A DNA stretch of 64,000 nucleotides from positions 55,107,318 to 55,171,317 of the forward strand of contig NW_026262593.1 in the NCBI RefSeq assembly GCF_021869535.1, written 5' to 3'. This document shows, piece by piece, positions 12,003 through 23,652 of the stretch (within the stretch, counting starts at the first letter, position 1; each line of letters opens with the position of its first letter). The notes under the pieces were generated by a model. That model had not been told where the DNA came from. It worked only from the letters and a program-made list of their open reading frames with translations, and searched no databases. The DNA is from Mytilus californianus. Taxonomy: Eukaryota; Mollusca; Bivalvia; Mytilida; Mytilidae. A program made the translations under genes and the position numbers.

Positions 12003-12215
12003 TACTGTGGATTCATTTATTTTCGTGGGTACCAATTTTCGTGGATTAAGGAAAACTTACATGTTCATGGATATTTAATTTCGTGGTTTTTGACAATGTT
12101 TGCATACAAGCCTATAGTAAATTTGCCATTCGTTGAACTTTTAATTTCGTGGTTAACATATAACAATGAAATCCACGAAAACTGGTATCCAACGAATAAT
12201 AATGAATCCACAGTA
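12003..12215. mobile_element. Palindromic MITE, about 213 bp
   Basis: The terminal inverted repeats start TACTGTGGATTCATT and end AATGAATCCACAGTA. Subterminal 'tttcgtgg' motifs face each other across the element ('ccacgaaaa' on the right). The outer TA may be the target duplication. It is a type I recognise from mollusc genomes. It has no coding capacity. Confidence 0.75.
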
Positions 12216-12685
12216 CTCTAAATGAGACGTTTACATAACAATAAAGGGTCTAAATGAGGTGTGTACACAATAGAGAATAGTGGGGTAAATACAGTATTAA
12301 TAGCTAAAAAAAAAATTTAAAAATTGCCCCAAAAGCAATATTATATCGAATTCCCGAAGCTTTAATATAAGCGAATTATTATTTCACTATTACACTTTCA
12401 TTCATGATTGAACAAAAAGAAATCATTTTTTAAATTTTATATATCTCGTAGCTAGTGCCCCTTTGAGAATTTGATGTGAAACAACGTGTTTGACAACATC
12501 TTGTTTTTTTAATTAAAAATTTTGTGTGTTGTGATGCATAATAACATTGTTAAATTCGTCTCACATAACTAATGGTGAGTCACAGTAATTTAGATATTCA
12601 AAACTTATCTACATTGATAAATAAGAAAATCTAACCATGCTTTGAGCATTTATATTCGATTATTGTATCCCGATCTATGGCTGCA
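12216..12685. other. Unassigned intergenic sequence
   Basis: AT-rich, without a supported open frame, tandem repeat or inverted repeat that I can see. Confidence 0.5.
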
Positions 12686-13271
12686 AATAAATTGCTGAAA
12701 CCTTGCTTTCCCTATAATATCTTGTACAAGTGGAAGTTTTTTCGAAGTCATCATGTGAAATACCTTTTTAGATAACAAGTCATCAAAACAGTAAAGGGGT
12801 CTTTGAATTTTAATAAAAATAACACAATGATATACATTATTTTTTAGGTGTTGATGCCTGCCTCTTTTCTCGATGCGTTGAAAACCTTAACCTAGCCTAG
12901 GCCTGTGTTCTGCTCTTTATCGGGTTTTGTCCCTTTGACACATTTCCCGTTTCCATTCACTATTCTATACTCTTGACCAATTTTATAAACTTTTTTTTTA
13001 TTTTCGTTGTTTCATATAATTTCAAAGTAAACCTTAGATATTTTATTATCTTACTCATCTGTTTATGAACAAACAGTGCAAAAAAAGTAGTAAGGCACAA
13101 TGTTACCTTTCTTCCATGAGTTTTTGTTAAACATATTTGACGCAATACTTATCATAATCTAAATCTGATAGATTAAGTTTGTTGTATGTTATCTTGGTGC
13201 TATTTGCCTTAACTTTCTGAAGATATATACAGCATGCAAACGTTTTTTTCCATTGGTATGAACAAAATCAT
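12686..13271. repeat. 3' flank of L3, duplicated at L6
   Basis: From 'ttgctgaaaccttgc' to 'ctatactcttgaccaa' (about 12690-12980) this matches 37320-37608 almost base for base. The similarity continues less strongly to the coding exons. Inside it, 'gatgcgttgaaaacc' to 'cccgtttccattc' is a copy of a dispersed mussel repeat also found at 42985-43110 and 43640-43775. The open frame at 12960-13145 is not conserved. Confidence 0.75.
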
Positions 13272-14942
13272 TCAGTTTGTAACTTTGTATAGGAAGCATT
13301 GTCCAGACAAATTACACACAAGAAGAATGTTAGTTTTACGGTTGTAATGTATTGCTTGATGTTTTTGCAGCCCATCCTCTTTTGTTAAGACAATTTTAGA
13401 TTTCTTACCATCTTTTCCTACTACCACTTATTGAATACTATCGTTGCAAACTACGAATATATTCCCAGACGCATCGTTGGTCATACCAGTCGGATAATCT
13501 GATTTCTTAAAGTCATATTTCAAAAAAACTTTTCCATTCAAATCAGTTGAGTAGACTGCATCACTCCTGGGTGTTGTATACTAAAGTTGGTCATTAAACG
13601 TGGAACAATAACCGGCGAAATCGGCTGTTGACAAAGTCGATAAGGCATTACCCGAAAGATCAAAGAACTAAATGGTCTTGTTGTGGAGACTGACGACTAA
13701 TTGCTCACCTGTATAAGTTATACCTCCGCATTTGTCACTTGTAGGTAATTATTTTATTCCTTTGTACATTTGACGAGTGAACATGTATAATAACAATACT
13801 TTTCCTTTCTAATGTTGTAGCAAATGTGTCTTTATCTATCACTGCAACATCAATACATTTGTCCTCAAATTGTATGGTTTTGATATGCTCGACTCCTTGA
13901 TTCACGATAGAAAGTTTTTTGTTTGACGATTGATCGGCCAGCACTATACTCCCGTCGTCGAACATATCAATACCTGTAATAAGCTAAGCATGTTTACTGG
14001 ATTCTCCATTCGGTGTCTTGAAAGAGCAAATATTTATCAGTTTAATGTTATCTACAGTGTTAGAAATAGGAACGAAAATCTGTCCCTGTTTCTCCTTCTT
14101 AAGAAGAATTTTCTTTGAGGACGAGGACCTCCCTTATAACTTCCCTAATTCTTTGACATCTTTTTCAAACTTCATAAGTATCGGCGCAAATTCTTTGTGA
14201 ATATCAAAAATGTTCATTATTTGGTCAGTTTTGAAAAACATCCACTCTTTTTATTCTATCTCAATTCTTTTGTTCCATTCATGTATACCAAGGAAAGCTT
14301 GGAAATTCGACGCGTGTTGCTTAGTTTTTTCAAAATCACCACATATGTTTTCAACTTTTTTGCGCATTTCTGAGAGCTTTTTAATAAAATGTTCGATATG
14401 TTCGTTCTGTTTTTTCTCAATCATGTCCAATGTATTCAAACGATCCATTTCGAGTTTAATCAAATGATTATTTATTACCGCTCTGACATTTTGCACTTCT
14501 GAAAGGATTTTTTTTTTCTGAACTCCAAAACTGGCTCGATTATTTTGTTTCTCCGTTATCAGATAACCAATTAGTACGCTGATGTCTTTTGTCCTATCTT
14601 CTAAATCTGCAAAGTCAGCAGACGACTTTACTCCTTCCATTACTTCCGATAGCGGCTTCAATTTTTGACAGGTGCAATGTTTCTCTAAATGCAAGACATA
14701 CAGCATGGTTCGTTGTAAATTATACAATAAAAAACGAATTTTCAGCTGTGACAAGAGCATTTCTGTTTGATAGCAGCAACAGTAACCTTTTATTGGTATT
14801 GTGTTATGAATCTTTGTTGGTCCCATGAGTTCATGCTGTCTTTTAAAATCATTACAAATGGATTCTTTACATTCTGAACACCAAACGGAGGCAGATTTTG
14901 TTATGTTATCTTTCATACAAATACACATATGGATGACGCCAA
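13272..14942 (-). pseudogene. TRIM-like locus L3: heavily decayed
   Basis: Homology spans the whole family length. The start codon is lost: the relatives' 'ccat' is 'ccaa' at about 14939-14942. B-box 1 is damaged: the leading C-x2-C is disturbed and the fourth C-x2-C ends in Phe (ICNDF). B-box 2 is out of register. The coiled coil is continuous (to 14251), followed by a stop in 'tttttattctatc' near 14250-14260. Only 13735-13965 of the propeller (GID-like to VDVNSS-like region) stays open. Further stops include one in the motif equivalent to QFFDLSG (13668-13672). This is a dead copy; its flanks are shared with L6 (3') and L7 (5'). Confidence 0.85.
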
Positions 14943-16190
14943 ATTAAACTAAAAACTAAAGAAACTTTAGTTCAATTTTTCATAATCTGTGTTTTAATTG
15001 TGAAGAAATATGTTATTAAAAGTTCATTCAAGATTACCATCTTATTTGAAAAAAATTGTTTTCATGATCCAAATCGTTTATTTTCAAATAAACATGACGA
15101 GCAGTGGATTAACACACCAATTGCACACGTCTTATGGAGAAATGAAGTTAGTTAACCCTAAAAAAGAACGATGCCCCGGAATAAAGCTTCGTATCTTCTT
15201 AAGGCAAGTAAACAACAAGTATCATCAAACCTGGGCGTTGTCTCTCGCACGGCAGGGAGAAATATGGTGATCAAAAGGGAGTACGATGTGTTTTTTAATG
15301 ACACTTCGGATAGTCTCAACCAATAAAATATTTATCTGCCTACCAATACAAATCAACTTTTTTACTCATAAATGGATTTTTTTTTTTTTTACAGTTAACA
15401 TTTTGATACAGTCGAATAATATTTTTTCTATTTTCAGTCAACATTCAGATACAGTCTAAGAATAAAGTTTTTCAGTCATCAATACCTTTGACAAACATTC
15501 ATGAATATTATAAAATTAAGACCGAAGCTTTTTTGTGACCAAAAGACAGTATCCAGAGCAAAACTTGAAAACATTTATTTTCATTTTTCCGTATTCAACG
15601 GATAAAAGGACTTAGTTTTTTTTCAGTTAACAAATAGATACAATGTGGTTAAGTATGAAAATAAGGAGATGTGGTATGATTGACAATGAGACAACTATCC
15701 ACTAAAGTTCAAATAAAGTGGACGTAAGCAACGGGGACACAATTTACAGCATCCACACACCACGGGCAACAAACTCTGCAGTCAATATAATAATAAGATG
15801 TGGTATGATTGTGGTATGTTTAGTCTTTATTCAGACTGTTTAGTAGTTGTTTTTTACATGTACAAAACGACAACCTACTGATTTATATCAAAAGCTACTG
15901 AACATTTTACAACAAAAGTATATCTGAAAAACAACTTAAACTTCTAACCTGAATTGATGTTTTTTGGTTCGAACTTTGCCGATCACAAACAAAATGACCG
16001 TTTAAGACTAAAATCTATTGACTAATGACGGTATATACAGGTGTAGTGTTTAGAACAGGAAGCATCTGTTGAACAATTCTTTATATGAAGTAATTAAGAT
16101 ATATATCTTTTCGGTAGAAACGCTTAACCAGGCATTTTCCTTGGATGCAAACCATACAAATCGTTTACAAATATAAAAGTTTACTAACTT
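14943..16190. other. L3 upstream region with a dispersed-repeat fragment
   Basis: A fragment of the common mussel repeat 'agatgtggtatgattg...caatgagacaact' lies at about 15663-15800, with a partial echo at 15791-15815. The rest is AT-rich and holds no supported gene; the open frame at 15010-15270 has no recognisable domain and no conserved counterpart. Confidence 0.5.
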
Positions 16191-16199
16191 GATTACAGA

Positions 16200-17160
16200 G
16201 CAGTTAGAATTTTCAAACGTATTCAACGATAAGGATGAACGAGTTATTATTTTTGTTAGTAATTAATAAAAGATCAATCGTGGCTTGATAAAACACCTGT
16301 TATTCAATCAAGAACAACATAAACTCATTCATAGATAACCGTGAACATAAGAGGCGAAGTATACAATGTAAACGTTTTCATCACCTAATGAACATACAGC
16401 GGTGTTCTTTTATGCCCAGTGTATCGTTAACAAAATACCAGCAACATCTTGGTATACTGCTATTTATTATGTGTTGTAAAACAAACATTATAGACACAGA
16501 AAAACAACAGTCAGATATCTATGGGGTAATGAAGACCAAGGGTAAAAGATATAATAAACTGTTGAAACATAGTTTACATCAGAGCTATCAATTAAGTCAA
16601 GGAGGAAAGTCACATTTTCATGACCTAGAACAAAAAAAAACAAACAATAGCAAGATAAAACGCACATGCAGATTTATTTGAAATTACCTAATACTACAGA
16701 CAGCTAACAAGAAAAATTATTGAAATATGGCTACCGAACTGTATAAAAACAAAATATAGACTTTTTCTTACCTTAAAGAAGACTTTTCTAATTGTCTCGA
16801 CTCACTAGTTTTCCTCCACTGTATTTTGATACGTAGTTACAAAATGCATTTAATAAAACAGAAACGTACAAACTAAACAATTATTAACCCAATATAATAG
16901 AAAAATAAAGGATCGTCTATGATACAAAGTCAGTCCATGCCCAGCAAAAAGCACACAGAAAGCAAAGTAACGGCGCTTTTATTGATGTATAAGATAACAC
17001 ACTTAGCATATAGATATATACTTTAATACAAATCTTAAAATAGTCGGTCAATAAATTAAATTGTCAATTCAAACAAACGGTATTTTATCAAAGTGGTGTA
17101 TCTGTGTCAGGACAATATTTATCAATCATATAACGAGCTATACATATCAGTAATAGTTAA
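16200..17160. repeat. 5' flank shared by L3 and L7
   Basis: 'tcagatatctatggggtaat', 'aagggtaaaagatataa' and 'catagtttacatcagagc' (16510-16585) match 57170-57245. 'tgtgtcaggacaatatttat' (about 17103) matches 57675. The TATA-like block at 16408-16435 matches 56844-56872. The homology crosses the open frame at 16388-16681 and shows frame-breaking differences there, so that frame is not a gene. Confidence 0.7.
16408..16435 (-). promoter_or_regulatory. Conserved TATA-like block, L3
   Basis: On the minus strand this reads GATACACTGGGCATAAAAG, with a TATA-like CATAAAA core about 1.5 kb upstream of the L3 coding exon. It is the same block as at 9283, 23225, 56844 and 63824. Confidence 0.4.
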
Positions 17161-17169
17161 AATTAAAGT

Positions 17170-17980
17170 TATTCCTTAAGTATAGAAATATGTACAAGTC
17201 ATGTGATGTGTACGCAAAAAACGTGACATTCGTTGACGTTCCCAATACAAGTAATTTCAGAAACAAGTGTTGTATGCAAGATGATATCAATTATTTTTAC
17301 TATACCTGTGCTTAAACCACTGCTACGGATTATCAATCCCCGTATGTACAGCCCACCACTTTTTCTATGGAAGTACGAATAAAAGATACATTTTGTCTGA
17401 AATTTTCTATATCCTAAAATTGAGTAAATAAGGTGGTAACTCACGCAGAGAAAGTTAACTTTACATAATGTAAGCTGTACTTATCAGGCCTGTTGGGTTG
17501 TAATGCTTTAAAATATTTCATATACTCATCTTCGCAAACACTTTGTAACTAGCGAACCTGGTGACTAATATTCCAGCGTTTTTTACGACAAAAATACTGT
17601 GCTTTGATGTTACTACCATCTATGTCGGTACTGATGCTGTCCGATTATTAATTCTCAAGGTTACCATCCAATAATTGTTTTCCTCAGAAAATGTTATCCA
17701 TACTCCAGTAATGATATAGCTGATGCCTTTCATGTTTTCCACTTCAAAAGATATCAAAGTATAAGAAACAATTACCTGACCGAACCGGGTTCTCAAAATA
17801 TAAACTTCGTGAATTTTTTTTGTAGTAATCAAAAGTTACAATGTTTACTTAATCCAACAGGTACAAAGTTTGAAGTCCTTCTTAAAACATTTGAGAGAAT
17901 CGACGGATTATTGCTGAAAGGGATTGCTGTAATACGTGTTGATTGCATGTTTTTTTTTAATTTTGTATTCTGTCACAATC
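17170..17980. other. Unassigned sequence between L3 and L4
   Basis: I recognise no repeat. A minus-strand open frame (17620-17832) has somewhat protein-like composition (…GVWITFSEENNYW…) but no domain I can name, no conserved copy and no clear splice sites. I leave it unannotated. Confidence 0.4.
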
Positions 17981-17984
17981 TATA

Positions 17985-18440
17985 TAAAAAAGAAGATGTG
18001 TTAAGATTGCCAATGAGACAAATCTTAACCAGAGACTAAATGACACAGAAATTAACAACTATAGGTCACATTACGGCCTTCAACAACGAGCAAAGCCCAT
18101 ACCGCATAGTCAGCTACACAAGGCCTCGAAATGACAAATGTAAAACAATTTAAACGACAAAATTAACGGCCTATCTATGTACAAAATAATGAACGAAAAA
18201 CAAATATGTAACACAGCAACAAACGACAACCACTGAATTACAGGCTCCTAACTTGGGACAGGCAAATATAGAATGTGGGGATGAAAACTAGTTTGAAGGG
18301 GCTTATCCCCCCCCCCCTTAACCTGGGACAGTTGTGTAACAGTGCCACATCAGAACAAACTATAAAAATCAGTTGAAAAAGGCTAAACTTATCAGATGGA
18401 TACAAATAGAAATACATCTAACATAAATACAGAGTAGACG
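17985..18440 (+). repeat. Dispersed mussel repeat, long copy
   Basis: The repeat begins 'agaagatgtgttaagattgcc' and runs through 'acggccttcaacaacgag', 'cataccgcatagtcagct' and 'acaggctcctaacttggga' to a C-run at 18308-18318 and 'gttgaaaaaggctaa'. A near-parallel copy is at 32352-32770, reverse-complemented copies are at 44890-45260 and about 50455-50620, and a shorter one is at 60037-60258. It has no coding capacity; I recognise it as a very abundant mytilid repeat but cannot name the superfamily. Confidence 0.75.
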
Positions 18441-19537
18441 TGGACGGGTACTTGTACATCCCAACAACAAAAAGACACTAAGTACAGTTCTGAGAGTACT
18501 CGCAGCTACTGATAGCTAGTTCAAAGCCAATAACAACTAATAAAAAAAATCATGCATCTAAGACTAGTCTTCGATTTTATGACAGTACAAATTTAAATAT
18601 CAAAAATGAGTTCTTGTAATTGTGACTAGTGTTGTTGCAAAGCTTGCCGCGAGTTTATAACTATCCCTTTATACGGCTTTAATTTGTAATGCTTAAGATA
18701 AGCTGCATTCAAATAATTCTGAGGCTAGAAAGTGCTTACCAAAAATACGTTTTGCGCGTTAACTTGCATGAATGTCATGAGTGACACTGTGCCGTATATT
18801 TTATTGTTTTTGTCAGTTTGTAAAGATCTACATAAATTAGGTTTATCGGTAATTTTATAAAGCGACACTATATAAAGAGTATTGTATTGAAAATGTGTTT
18901 GTTGCAAGCCAGGGACCCGATAGTCTCTATTGTAGCTCTGGGTTTCCATGGTGTTAATTGTTATCTGTGGTTGACGTTTTTTAAAATTATGATCTTTTAC
19001 CATTAATCCAAAGTATTGGCAATTTACAATTTGAAATATTGCTCTACTTTTGAAATCCATATGCTTATTTCTAGTTTTATTGTTACTTAATTGCTGTCTT
19101 AATGTCGCATATCCATCAACACTTCATTGTCTCGGAGAACCAGCTTATCAAGTATATCTGAATTCTAGGAGTTAAAACCGCATTCATAAAACGTTATCCA
19201 TGTTAGGTCTTATACCTTTTTTTGAGATGTGGTATTGTCTAAAACTGGCTTTGAAGATTGTAAATATGACGTTACAATAAATGACGTCGCTTTTTTTCCT
19301 TACATTTTGTTACACAAATGTTTTTCCCCAAACCAACATTTTACTAACAGTTTGAACAGTCAATCTATCTTAAATGACATTTTTCAAACAAAGATTAATT
19401 TCTGAGGGCTCTTGGCATGAAAACATATTGTAAAAAATCAAATGAGAATATATAATTTTTTATAAAAATATTTGTATTTGTCACTTCTGCTCTCTTTTAA
19501 CTCGGAGCCGTAAGATTAAACTGACAACCGACACAAA
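18441..19537. other. 3' region of L4, nothing recognised
   Basis: AT-rich sequence without supported genes. The open frame at 18725-19060 on the minus strand has no recognisable domain. Confidence 0.5.
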
Positions 19538-21221
19538 TCATGTCACTTTGTAAAAGACGCATTTTCCATGTAAATTACACACACAGAGAGTGTTGGATTT
19601 ACGGTTGTAATGCACTGCGTAAGGTTTCTTCAGTCCATCTTTTTTTGTCAAGAGAATTCTAGATTTCTTTCCATCGTGTCCTACTACCACCAATTGATTA
19701 CTAGTCATGCATGCTACGAATATATTTCCAGACGCATCGTTGATTATTCCAGCCGGATGAGCTGATTTCTGACAGTCAAATTTCCAACGAACTTCTCCAT
19801 TCAGATCAGTCGAGTAGACTGCATCACTATCATGTGTGGTACAATAAAGTTTGTCATTCAACACGGAACAATGAAAGGAGACATCAGCTGTTGACAACGT
19901 TGATAAGGTATTACCAGAAAGATCAAAGGACTGAATGGTCTGGTCGTAGAGACTGACAACCAATTGTTCACCTGTACTAATAATACCGTAGCATTCGTCT
20001 TCCGTGGGTATAGTCCTTTGCACTTGTGATGAGTTTACATCAATAATAGTAATTTTCCTCTTTATAACTAATGTTGTTGCAACTGTGTCTTTATCTATCA
20101 CTGCAACATCAACACATTTGTCTTCAAGTTGTATTGTTTTGATAAGCTCGCCTTCTTGATTCATGACAACAAGTTGTTTGTTTGACGATTCATCGGCAAA
20201 CACGATTCTACCGTCGTCAAACATATCAATACCTGTTATACGTATTTTCTTTGATGCTTCATTTGGTATCTGGAAAGAACGAATATTTTTCAATTTAATG
20301 TTATCTATAGTGTTAGAGACAGGAACGAAAACCTGTCCCTGTTTCTCCTTCCTTAGAAGAATTTTCTTTGCGGAGGAAGATTTCAGTTCTAACTTACCAT
20401 AATTCTTTGACATCTTTCTCAAACTCCATCAGTATCGGCGTATATTCTATGTGAATGTCAAAACTATCCATTTTCTGGTCGGTTTGTAAAGACATCCAAT
20501 CTTTTTCTTCCTTTTCTATTTTTCTATTCCATTCAGGTATACCAAGAAAAGCTTGAAAATCAGATGCGTGTTGTTTGATCTGTTTCAAATCGTTTGCTAT
20601 TTGATCGACATTTTTACTGATTTTTAAGATCTTTTCAATAAAACTATCTATGATGTTAATTTGTTTCTTCTCTTCGTTGTCCAATTTATTGAAAAGATCT
20701 GTTTGGAGTTTATTTAAATGATTATTTATTGCCTTTCGGACTTTTTGTACTTCGGATATAATTCCATTTTTCTGAAACTTATAACGCGCTTTTTTATCTA
20801 GTTTACTCTTTATCAGATTGCCTATTAGTTCATTTATGTCCTTAGCTCTATCTTCTAAATCGCCAAATGCAGCAGACGACTTCACGCCGTCTACAACTTC
20901 TGTTAATGGCTTCAATGTTGTACAGGTGCCATGTTTCTCAGAAACGCAAGACACACAACAAGGCTCGTTGTGAAATAAGCAGTAAAAATCTAATTTTCTA
21001 TTATGAACTTTACATTCCAGTTTGATGTTAGCAACGGAACCAGGGAGTTCCTGGTAATCTTCTATATGTGTTGTTTTATGGTTCTTTGTTAATTTCATCC
21101 GGCTATGTTGTTTTTCACAATTATTACAGATGGTTTCTTCACATTCTGAACACCAAACAGAGGCAGATTCTGTCGTACCATCTGTCATACAAATATCGCA
21201 TATCGGTAATGATGTCGCCAT
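19538..21221 (-). pseudogene. TRIM-like locus L4: full length with a single frameshift
   Basis: This is the second-best preserved member. The ATG is at 21219-21221, 6 nt after a CAG acceptor; the upstream in-frame Met at 21236 lies inside the acceptor tract, so I do not use it. Both B-boxes have complete ligand sets (CDIC, WCSEC, ICNNC, two His; then C-x2-H, FYCLFHNEPCCVSC, H). A long coiled coil ends near 20420, followed by an SSSAKK-type linker and a complete propeller to the TGA at 19538-19540. The only break is one inserted base near 20396-20401, exactly at the coiled-coil/propeller junction, where relatives encode ELGKLE. It is not in a homopolymer, so sequencing error is less likely. 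Translation from the ATG gives about 275 aa of B-box plus coiled coil without the propeller. It could be a recent pseudogene or a source of a propeller-less product; an intron at the break is considered in the findings. Confidence 0.8.
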
Positions 21222-21700
21222 TTCAAACTGAAACATACAAAGATAAAGTTTTATTTGAATACTCTGTGTTTGAATTGAGATAACATGTGTTGAATCATTA
21301 TCAAATATTTAGTCCAGACAAAGTAAGCCACGTTTTCCAATCTGTGAATACATGTAGGTAGAATTCATCGGTCCGAATGGTCCGATATTGTTTTTATCCC
21401 TAAAGTTTTAAGATGAACAGAGACATCAAATTTATCACAATATTTCATAAAATCGAAATTACAAAAAAATCAATTATCCTCTTAGTATGTATTTCTACTG
21501 TTTATGACCAATTTGGTATTCTAGAGGTGCTACATCCTGTAAACAGAGTAGCAAAAACTATATAGTGTTTTTAAGATCAAAATATGTTATGGACATAAAT
21601 AGTTTATTTCCAAATATACAGCTTTTTGGGGTTCTTACAAAGGAAATCAAAGCAATATAGAGGTAGGTCAAATTTTCACACGAAGAGTTCCAAAAAACTT
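21222..21700 (-). other. Conserved upstream/intron 1 sequence of L4, shared with L7 and L6
   Basis: 'atcaaatatttagtcca', 'tcaattatcctcttag', 'ctacatcctgtaaa' and 'aagcaatatagaggtaggtc' recur upstream of L7 (52820-53185). The last block also recurs at L6 (about 39783-39805). Because the splice acceptor adjoins the ATG, this is probably intron sequence. Confidence 0.65.
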
Positions 21701-22650
21701 TCAATCATTAAAACAATTCCCAGTATCACAGCTGGATGTGTATACATTAAGCATGTAAAGGTTTAAATAACATTTAGACGTGGTGCCGAATATGTTATCA
21801 CATTATATAATTCCGGAAGATGGCTCAAAATTGCATTTCATAAAATGATAATGGAAATTCGTAACCAGTGGAAATAAGTCATGTACAAATTCAATCGTAT
21901 TTGATGAACGATGTCCTTAATTTTGCACATTAATTTAAAATTGCCATAAACAGCAATGCATAGTGCTATCTTTTTAGCATTTAAAGTTTATGCATATATA
22001 TAATATTTTTTAAAATATTTTACTTATATTATGTAGACTTTGTAATATTAAAATTCCAGTCTGTTTCAGCAACCGCCCGGTTTTGTCTTTTATATCTGCA
22101 ATATATAAAGTCGCAGATAATGATGATCAATCGGGCAAAAAGAAACCACACTTTTCGTCTATTACATCTACAAAAATGAATAAAACAATCAATTTCACCA
22201 AAAAAAAAACATAGAAAAAATAAGCAATTACCACTGATTTCTTCTCATAACGACAAACCTTAAGATATGAAATACGATTGACAAGGGTCAAATACTTGGA
22301 ACATCCGTGAACTTGTGATGAGTTTAAATTAGCTTATTGAGACCTCAATCCTCACCCATTTTAATCCAGATCAGTAGATTAAGAGAATGTACACAAAAGA
22401 ACAACAATAAAAGCCATTTACCTCTAAAACAATGATATGCTGGAAAGTAAAAACCAAAGATATATACTGTATTATAGAATACTCACAGTTACAGAAAGCA
22501 AGCTCAAACTATCTAACCCGGGAGATTATAATTCATGCGGTTCTACAATTAAAGCTTACTTAACATTTCTTTCAACTCCGTAAGAGCAACATCATTTGTT
22601 TTAAAAGACACCGATACGAAAAACGCTTGATGAACATTCCAGCCACTTCA
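21701..22650. other. Unassigned L4 upstream sequence
   Basis: AT-rich, with no open frame of interest and no repeat recognised. Confidence 0.45.
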
Positions 22651-22659
22651 AATATTTCT

Positions 22660-23270
22660 TTTCTGTAAGTTACATTGATATAACAAAAAAAAGAATAGTT
22701 TTTGTCATCTATAAATACATCAATTTACTAATTACTCTATATATTCAGTGTATGACAGTATCATGAGTATATCTGGTTTAATTTTTTGAAACATGAAACG
22801 TATGCTGAACGTGATGTTTGACAGGATTATGAATAGAACTGCAATATTCAGAACTTTTCATGAAATATTTCAAAAAAAATTATTTGATTAGTTTTTTTAA
22901 TTTCTATTTCAAAACTAAGGTTACCGACATATATTTACATGAACTAGTTAAGATATATCAAACACAACAAATCGTTTAAAAATACCACTGAAAGTGTATT
23001 GTCTCGATCAGTAATAGTTTCCATCTCTTTACAACGATATTGTTAAACGAGTATTTCTTAACGTAAGTAATCTGTACACGTTTTCTTTCTATTATCACGT
23101 GGCTCGATTTAATATCTTTTAAGTTATCAGAGACAAAATAAACTCGCTCATACTTATTCGTTAAAATAAGTGGCTAATGTACATTATCTAACAGTTTTGA
23201 TCATATATTGAACACTGGCCAGTATTTTTGTACCCAGTGTTTTGTTTACAAAATAATTGCAACATCTGAA
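22660..23270. repeat. 5' flank shared by L4 and L7
   Basis: 'attactctatatattcagt', 'catgaaacgtatg' and 'cttttcatgaaa' (about 22730-22865) match 55640-55755. The next few hundred bases align loosely with 55780-55930. It contains the TATA-like block at 23225-23252 (minus strand, ACACTGGGTACAAAA). Confidence 0.6.
23225..23252 (-). promoter_or_regulatory. Conserved TATA-like block, L4
   Basis: The core is GGGTACAAAA on the minus strand, about 2.0 kb upstream of the L4 ATG. The TATA is weaker here than at L3, L7 and L8 but the flanking 'cccagtgt' is kept. Confidence 0.3.
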
Positions 23271-23379
23271 TGATTGATTGATTGATTATGAATAAGCGGG
23301 AGGTTTGGCTAGCCATAAAACTAGGTTCAACCAACCATTTTTTTCTTAAAATGTCCTGTACCAAGTCAGGAATATGGCA

Positions 23380-23565
23380 ATTGTTATCAAATAGTCGGTT
23401 TCTATGTATGTTGGCGCTTGTTTTTGTTGCAGTTCAGTGTTTCTGTTGTTCCGTTGTTTTCCTCTTATAATTGATGTGTTTCCCTCTGTTTTAGTTTGTA
23501 ACGCGGATTTGTTTTCGCTTAATCGATTTCTGACTATTGACAGCAGTATACTACTGTTGCCTTTA
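23380..23565 (+). repeat. Dispersed repeat (inverted partner at 46930-47125)
   Basis: 'caaatagtcggtttctatgt', 'cagttcagtgtttctgttg' and 'ttccctctgttttagtttg' correspond to the reverse complement of 46930-47125. The small open frames on both strands here (23282-23470, 23346-23606, 46878-47069) derive from this repeat and are not genes. Confidence 0.7.
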
Positions 23566-23568
23566 TAG

Positions 23569-23652
23569 ATAATGCATATTTTAAGGTTTTTCTTGTCGTA
23601 GAACACCCCTCGGTGTGTTCTACGACAAGAAAAACATTAAAATATGCATAAT
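23569..23652. repeat. Near-perfect hairpin, arms of about 39 bp
   Basis: The left arm ends with 'cttgtcgtagaacac' and the right arm begins with 'gtgttctacgacaag'. The arms extend outward to 'ataatgcatattttaa' and its complement, with only one or two mismatches across about 39 bp and a loop of about 6 nt. It abuts the dispersed repeat ending at 23565. Confidence 0.85.

Noticed and set aside
16388-16681. 97-aa plus-strand frame upstream of L3
   Set aside because: The homologous sequence at 56.84-57.3 kb is not open and shows no coding pattern.
17620-17832. 70-aa minus-strand frame with protein-like composition
   Set aside because: No domain recognised, no conserved copy, no convincing splice sites. 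It could be an exon of an unknown gene, but I cannot support it.
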